Shown here: positions 38,301 through 43,500 of the stretch, in pieces
How positions within the stretch are numbered: position 1 is the stretch's first letter
How the letters are laid out: every line of letters starts with the position of its first letter
NCBI RefSeq assembly: GCF_036417845.1
Contig: NC_089981.1
Location: forward strand, 26,680,001 to 26,744,000
Direction of reading: 5' to 3'
Length of the DNA: 64,000 nt
DNA from: Apteryx mantelli
Taxonomy: Eukaryota > Chordata > Aves > Apterygiformes > Apterygidae
The notes under the pieces: generated by a model
Seen by the model: only the letters and a program-made list of their open reading frames with translations
Told to the model about the DNA's origin: nothing
Databases searched by the model: none
Translations under genes and position numbers: made by a program

Positions 38301-40510
38301 TCCAGTAAACTTCAAAAATGGAAAAAATATTCATTGTCTTTACTTGTTTCACTTTGCTATTAAAACCTTGTCCAGAAGGCTTTCAAGGCTACATCAATTA
38401 CTTATCACATTCAAACTATTGCCTTCAATCTAGGCTAGAAAATATTTATCTTTATAGTCATTTCTGTCATACCTCAGAGTAACTGAAGCAGGTCTGAGGA
38501 TCTGGATTTTAACATTCTTTTTCAGGTTACCTAGGTTATCTTTTTCCATTCATGTATCCATCCTCTTCACCTGGCCACTTCTGTAGCTCATAAGGAAACA
38601 TACGCGTTTTTGTCTTTATGACTAGTGAGTCTGTTGCTCACATGGTAACTGAGTTTGTTGTTCTGAAAGGGACTGGATGAGTCTAGGTTAGCTATAGTCT
38701 AAATATACACAGCTACTGAGCTCCAGGGGGGAGTTGGTTCCAAAGGTTAGGAAGTGCAGTGGAAGAGGAAGATTTTTCAGGAAGTGTTGGCCTAGGGTCT
38801 ATCAGGAAGGAAGTATAAAAAAAAATTTGAGGTTGCGATTTTAGTGTTGTTTGAGTTATGAGTAACGTAATTACTGCATTGTGTGCTTTGGGCCTTGCGA
38901 TTACTTGTGAATTACTGAGCCTAGTCAGTAAGGACTAGGTCAGGTCACTTTACATGCACTGTTGAATTAGTGTGGATTCAGTTAAGTGGCATAAAGGTGA
39001 AAAAGTTAGGATTCTTTTTATCTAAAGCTTTGGACTTTGGAAACTCATTGCTTCATGCACTTTCTGGAAGAAAGCAAATGTCACTCCAGTCTTCAAAAAG
39101 GAGGACCTAGGGAACTACAGGCCAGTCAGCCTCAGCTCAATCCCTGGAAAGGTGATGGAGCAGCTAATCCTGGACACCATTTCCAAGCACATGAAGGACT
39201 AGAAGGTGATCAGGAGTAGTCAGCATGGATTCAAAGGGGAAATCATGCTTAACCAACCTGAGATCCTTCTAGGATGGAATGGCTGGCTGGGTAGAGGAGG
39301 GGAGAGCAGTGGGTGTTGTCTAACTTGATTTCAGCAAGGCTTTCAACACTGTTCCCCATAACATCCTCATAGGCAAGCTGAGGAGGTACAGGCCAGATGA
39401 GCCAACAGTGAGGTGGATTGAGACCTGGCTGAATGGCAGAGCTCAGAGAGTTGTGCTCAGTGGCACAAAGTCTAGTTGGAGGCCAGTAGCTAGCGGTGTC
39501 CCCCAGAGGTCAGTACTGGGTCCAGTCTTGTTCAACTTCTTCATTAATGACCTGGATGATGGGACCGAGTGCTCCCTCAGCAAGTTTGCTGATGATGCAA
39601 AACTAGGAGGAATGGCTGGTAAGTGGAGGGTTGTGCTGCCATTCAGAGGCACCTGGACAGGCTGGAGAGGTGGGCAGAGAGGAACCTCCTGAAGTTGAAC
39701 AAGGGGAAGCGCAGAGTCCTGCACGTAGGGAGGAATAACCCGCACACCAGTATACGCTGGGGGCAGACCTGCTGGGAAGCAGCTCTGCTGAGAAGGACCT
39801 GGGAGTCCTGGCAGACAACAAGTTGACCATGAGTCAGCAGTGTGCCCTGGTGGCCAAGAAGGCCAATGGTATCCTGGGGTGCATTAGGAAGAGCATGGCC
39901 AGCAGGTCGAGGGAGGTGATCCTTCCCCTCTACTCAGCCCTGGTGAGGCCGCATCTGAGTACTGTGTCCAGTTCTGGGCTCCCCAGTACAGGAGAGACAT
40001 GGAGCTACTGGAGCGAGTCCAGCGAAGGGCTGCTAAGATGATGAAGGGACTGGAGCATCTCTCACGTGAGCAAAGGCTGAGAGAGCTGGGCCCGTTCAGC
40101 CTGGAGAAGAGAAGGGGGGGGGATCTTATCAATGTGCATAAGTATCTGAAGGGAGGGTGTAGAGGGGATGGGGCCAGACTGTTTTCAGTGGTGCCCAGCA
40201 ACCGGATGAGAGGCAACGGGCACAAACTGCAACACAGGAAGCTCCGTCTGCATCTAAAGGAAAAGCTTTTACTGTGAGGGTGACAGAGCACTGGAACAGG
40301 TTGCTCAGAGAGGTTGTGGAGTCTCCATCCTTGGAGATATTCAAAAGCCATTTGGACATGATCCTGAGCAGCCTGCTCTAGGTGATGCTGCTTGAGCAGG
40401 GGGTTTGGACTAGGTGATCTCCAGAGGTCCCTTCCAACCTCAACTGTTCTGTGATTCGTGAGTGTTTAACAAAAGTCCAAAGAGGAAAAGGGAGTTCCCC
40501 TTTTCTCTTT

Positions 40511-40541
<31 letters not shown>

Positions 40542-43500
40542 TGTTCACACATTCTCTATTTGTGCTCTTCAGAATCAGTCTGTTCTTTTTAATAAGTGTT
40601 GGTTTTCAAAGCCTTTTTAAACTGAGTTTTCATTAGGTGATTTAGATCTCTTATGTGGAGCAAAGTTTTTTTTTTTCAGCAAGAAACTCATCCTAACAAA
40701 AACTTGTTGCTATGTTTTATGCAGTCAGTTTAATTATTAAAATTTTCGATCTACATTATTATGTGCATTCAATATGTTATCACACAATGTTAGTGCATTT
40801 CTGGGTCAGATCCCTGGAAAACTTTTGAACACATAGGGTTTCAGATTTTATGGTCCAAGAATTTCCAAGGATGATTATAAAATACTGGCTTTTCTTTATT
40901 CTCTGCTGTGCACGAAGAAAGATGATGCAGTCTCAAAAGGATGGTTTAGATTTAAACATTAAAACATCAGGTGACACTTCCTTCTGGTTGTAGGAAGTCC
41001 TCACTGGTGTGTCATAAGTATCTTCCAGTGTTCTTTTAAAATCTCAGGTTGTCCAGTCAATCTTGTATTTGGCTGCTTCTTTCTAATGTAAAAATTTAGC
41101 CACAACATCCCACATTGGGCTCTGCACCTGAGCTGCAGAACGGTTCCCCATTGATTCTGATTTCTCCTGTAATCACTTTTAAGACTTGTTTGATCTATCT
41201 TCTAAAAGTAAAATTAATCAGAGAAAAACTGTTAAAAGCACATCAGTTCACGTCCAGAAAGAATGTTTAGACCAGGGAAATGTATAGATTGTTAAGACTC
41301 ATGCTTCGTTCTTTCCGCTGTGTTCTCCCACTGAGGAGAATATATCTCAAAGTTTTTTAAAGTCCTACTTATTAAAAACTTGATGCTTGTTTTCTTTTCA
41401 CAGTTGTCAAAACCTGAGAAGGTTGCAATTCCAGAGCGCTATGTTGAGCTGGAGCCAGAAGAACCTCTTTCTACAGAAGAACTGGCAGCAAGGCAGCGTA
41501 AAGCAGAAAAGATAAAGAATATTCTCACTAAATCAAGGTCAGTTATTTTTCAAATCTTATATAGGGGGTGGTGTTAAACACTGGAAACCAACTTTTTACA
41601 ACAGATTCTAATTCAGTTATCTAAGTGTAATTTTTTGTGACTTTTAGAAAATGCAGGCAGAATTTACATAGTAATATACTTGATGCTCCTTTTAAAACTG
41701 GGTAGAAGAGAGACCAACAGTGATGACTTTTGCGTATGTTCATTTTCTTCTTCAGAGAGTTCTAAAGCGGTAGTGAGTCCTTACCAAACAATTTGTAGAT
41801 GAGAGTGAGGAGGAAGGACAGGCACAGATCTAGCCAAAAGCAGAAAAAAAGTCAATGTGAGAGCTAGTTTCTGCCCTCTCTGAAGAGGCAGAGTTCTGAA
41901 AGAACTTTGGCTGCTTACAGCTGATGTACAGCCAGCCAAAACAGTCAGTTTAAGAATTTGGTCACCTCAAGTATCTGTTTTCTCCTTGAAAGATTGTTAA
42001 TGAGCCTGTATCTGAGGACTATCAGATTGTATCTCTTCCTCTGGTCACTAACAAGAATTTTTATTATTAATTTCAAATAAATAACTTTTTTTATAGTGCT
42101 TTCATGTAAACAACCTATTTACAACAAAGGGCTTTCAGATGTGCTTAAGGCTATGCACAAATTGTTAGTGAATGTGCAGTGGCTACACCACTTGTCTTTG
42201 TATGCTGTAGTCATTTACTTACAGTATCTAACACATTATTTTAAAGAACTTCATTGAAATGTGGAACTTCATATGTGAGTTCTGAAAACTAATGTATGTA
42301 CTCGAGCTCTGTTCTCATGTGCACAGTGAATTCTTCTTTATGTTTGTAAATGTTAATGTTGTTTTGCACTTTCCCACTAGTATGCACAATCTACAGCCTA
42401 CTGTTGCCCAGGACAAACACAACTCAGTTGATTTAGATTCACAGTTGCAAGAGCAGGAACGCATCATTACCATATCATACGCTTTGGCTTCTGAAGCCTC
42501 TCAGAGGAGCAAGGAGGTAGCAGGTAATACTTATTTACAAAATAACAGCTGTTTCTACCTGCTTCTAAAGTTGTGGGGGGGTGTTGCTAAACTGCTGGCA
42601 TAAGAGAGAGTTTTAGTTATTCTTTCTCAGAATAGTGAATTATGTGTATAGATACCAAATTTAGAGAGGCTAAAGATTTGCATTGAATATTTGGCCTTCA
42701 GTGGTGGGGGGGAAGGGGAGAAAATATGATCAAAAGTTCAGAGCTTGGAAGTCAGTTGTTACTAATAGCGCTAAAAATTTAACATTTTCAAGGAATTCCC
42801 TATAATCACATTAAGTGAGATACTTGTATATTCATTTAATAAAATATAAATTGATCTGTGACTGAAAAAAAAAAGACAAAGGGATTCTTTCCTTTTAAAG
42901 AAAGATTCAGTGGAACAACAGCTGTGATTAGAGTACAGTCACCTGGAGCTTGAGCTGTATGACAGTATGCCAAAAAAGACATTGTAAAATGGGTGTTTGG
43001 TGACCAAGGTTAGAGGTCAGAGCAAGACATCCATGCACTAGTTCTGTTTGATGCCTGGAAATTAGTAGATCTTTTGCAATATTTTACTAAAAATGATAAT
43101 TTCACTCTTGATTGCTTTATAGTTGAAATATGTAAGAAACGTCAGCCAATTTGTATCACACATGACAGTGAACACAGCAGCTATTTTAGCAAGTATCTGA
43201 CTAGTCATTTGTAACTGGCACAGTTCACTGTTGCAGTGGAGAATAGAAATAATGGAAACTTCAACTATGATGGAGAAAAAATATGCACATTTCTCATCTG
43301 AAGTTGTCAGTTTAAACTTATGGCAGTTGCCATAGAAGCCCTAAAGACCTTCCCATTGAAGATAGATTATTCCAATATCCAGATGCATAGTGTACATCTA
43401 TAGTAACAGACTGTTGATTGAATATGGCTGTATACTCAAGGATGCAATGGCAGCTAAACCCAAGGGGAATGTAATTTTGAGGGGATGGAATATATTTTCA

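Larger units (their letters stand above)
37485..41403 (+). other. PLEKHA7: PLEKHA7 intron 18, containing a CR1 LINE
   Basis: 3.9 kb, the largest intron of the long-isoform tail. A plus-strand CR1 copy at about 39060-40457 accounts for over a third of it, followed by a (TC)11T10 tract at 40511-40542. The rest is AT-rich and featureless. Confidence 0.8.

Noticed and set aside
39408-40351. Several open stretches on both strands near 39-40 kb
   Set aside because: Pieces and antisense shadows of the degenerate CR1 LINE.
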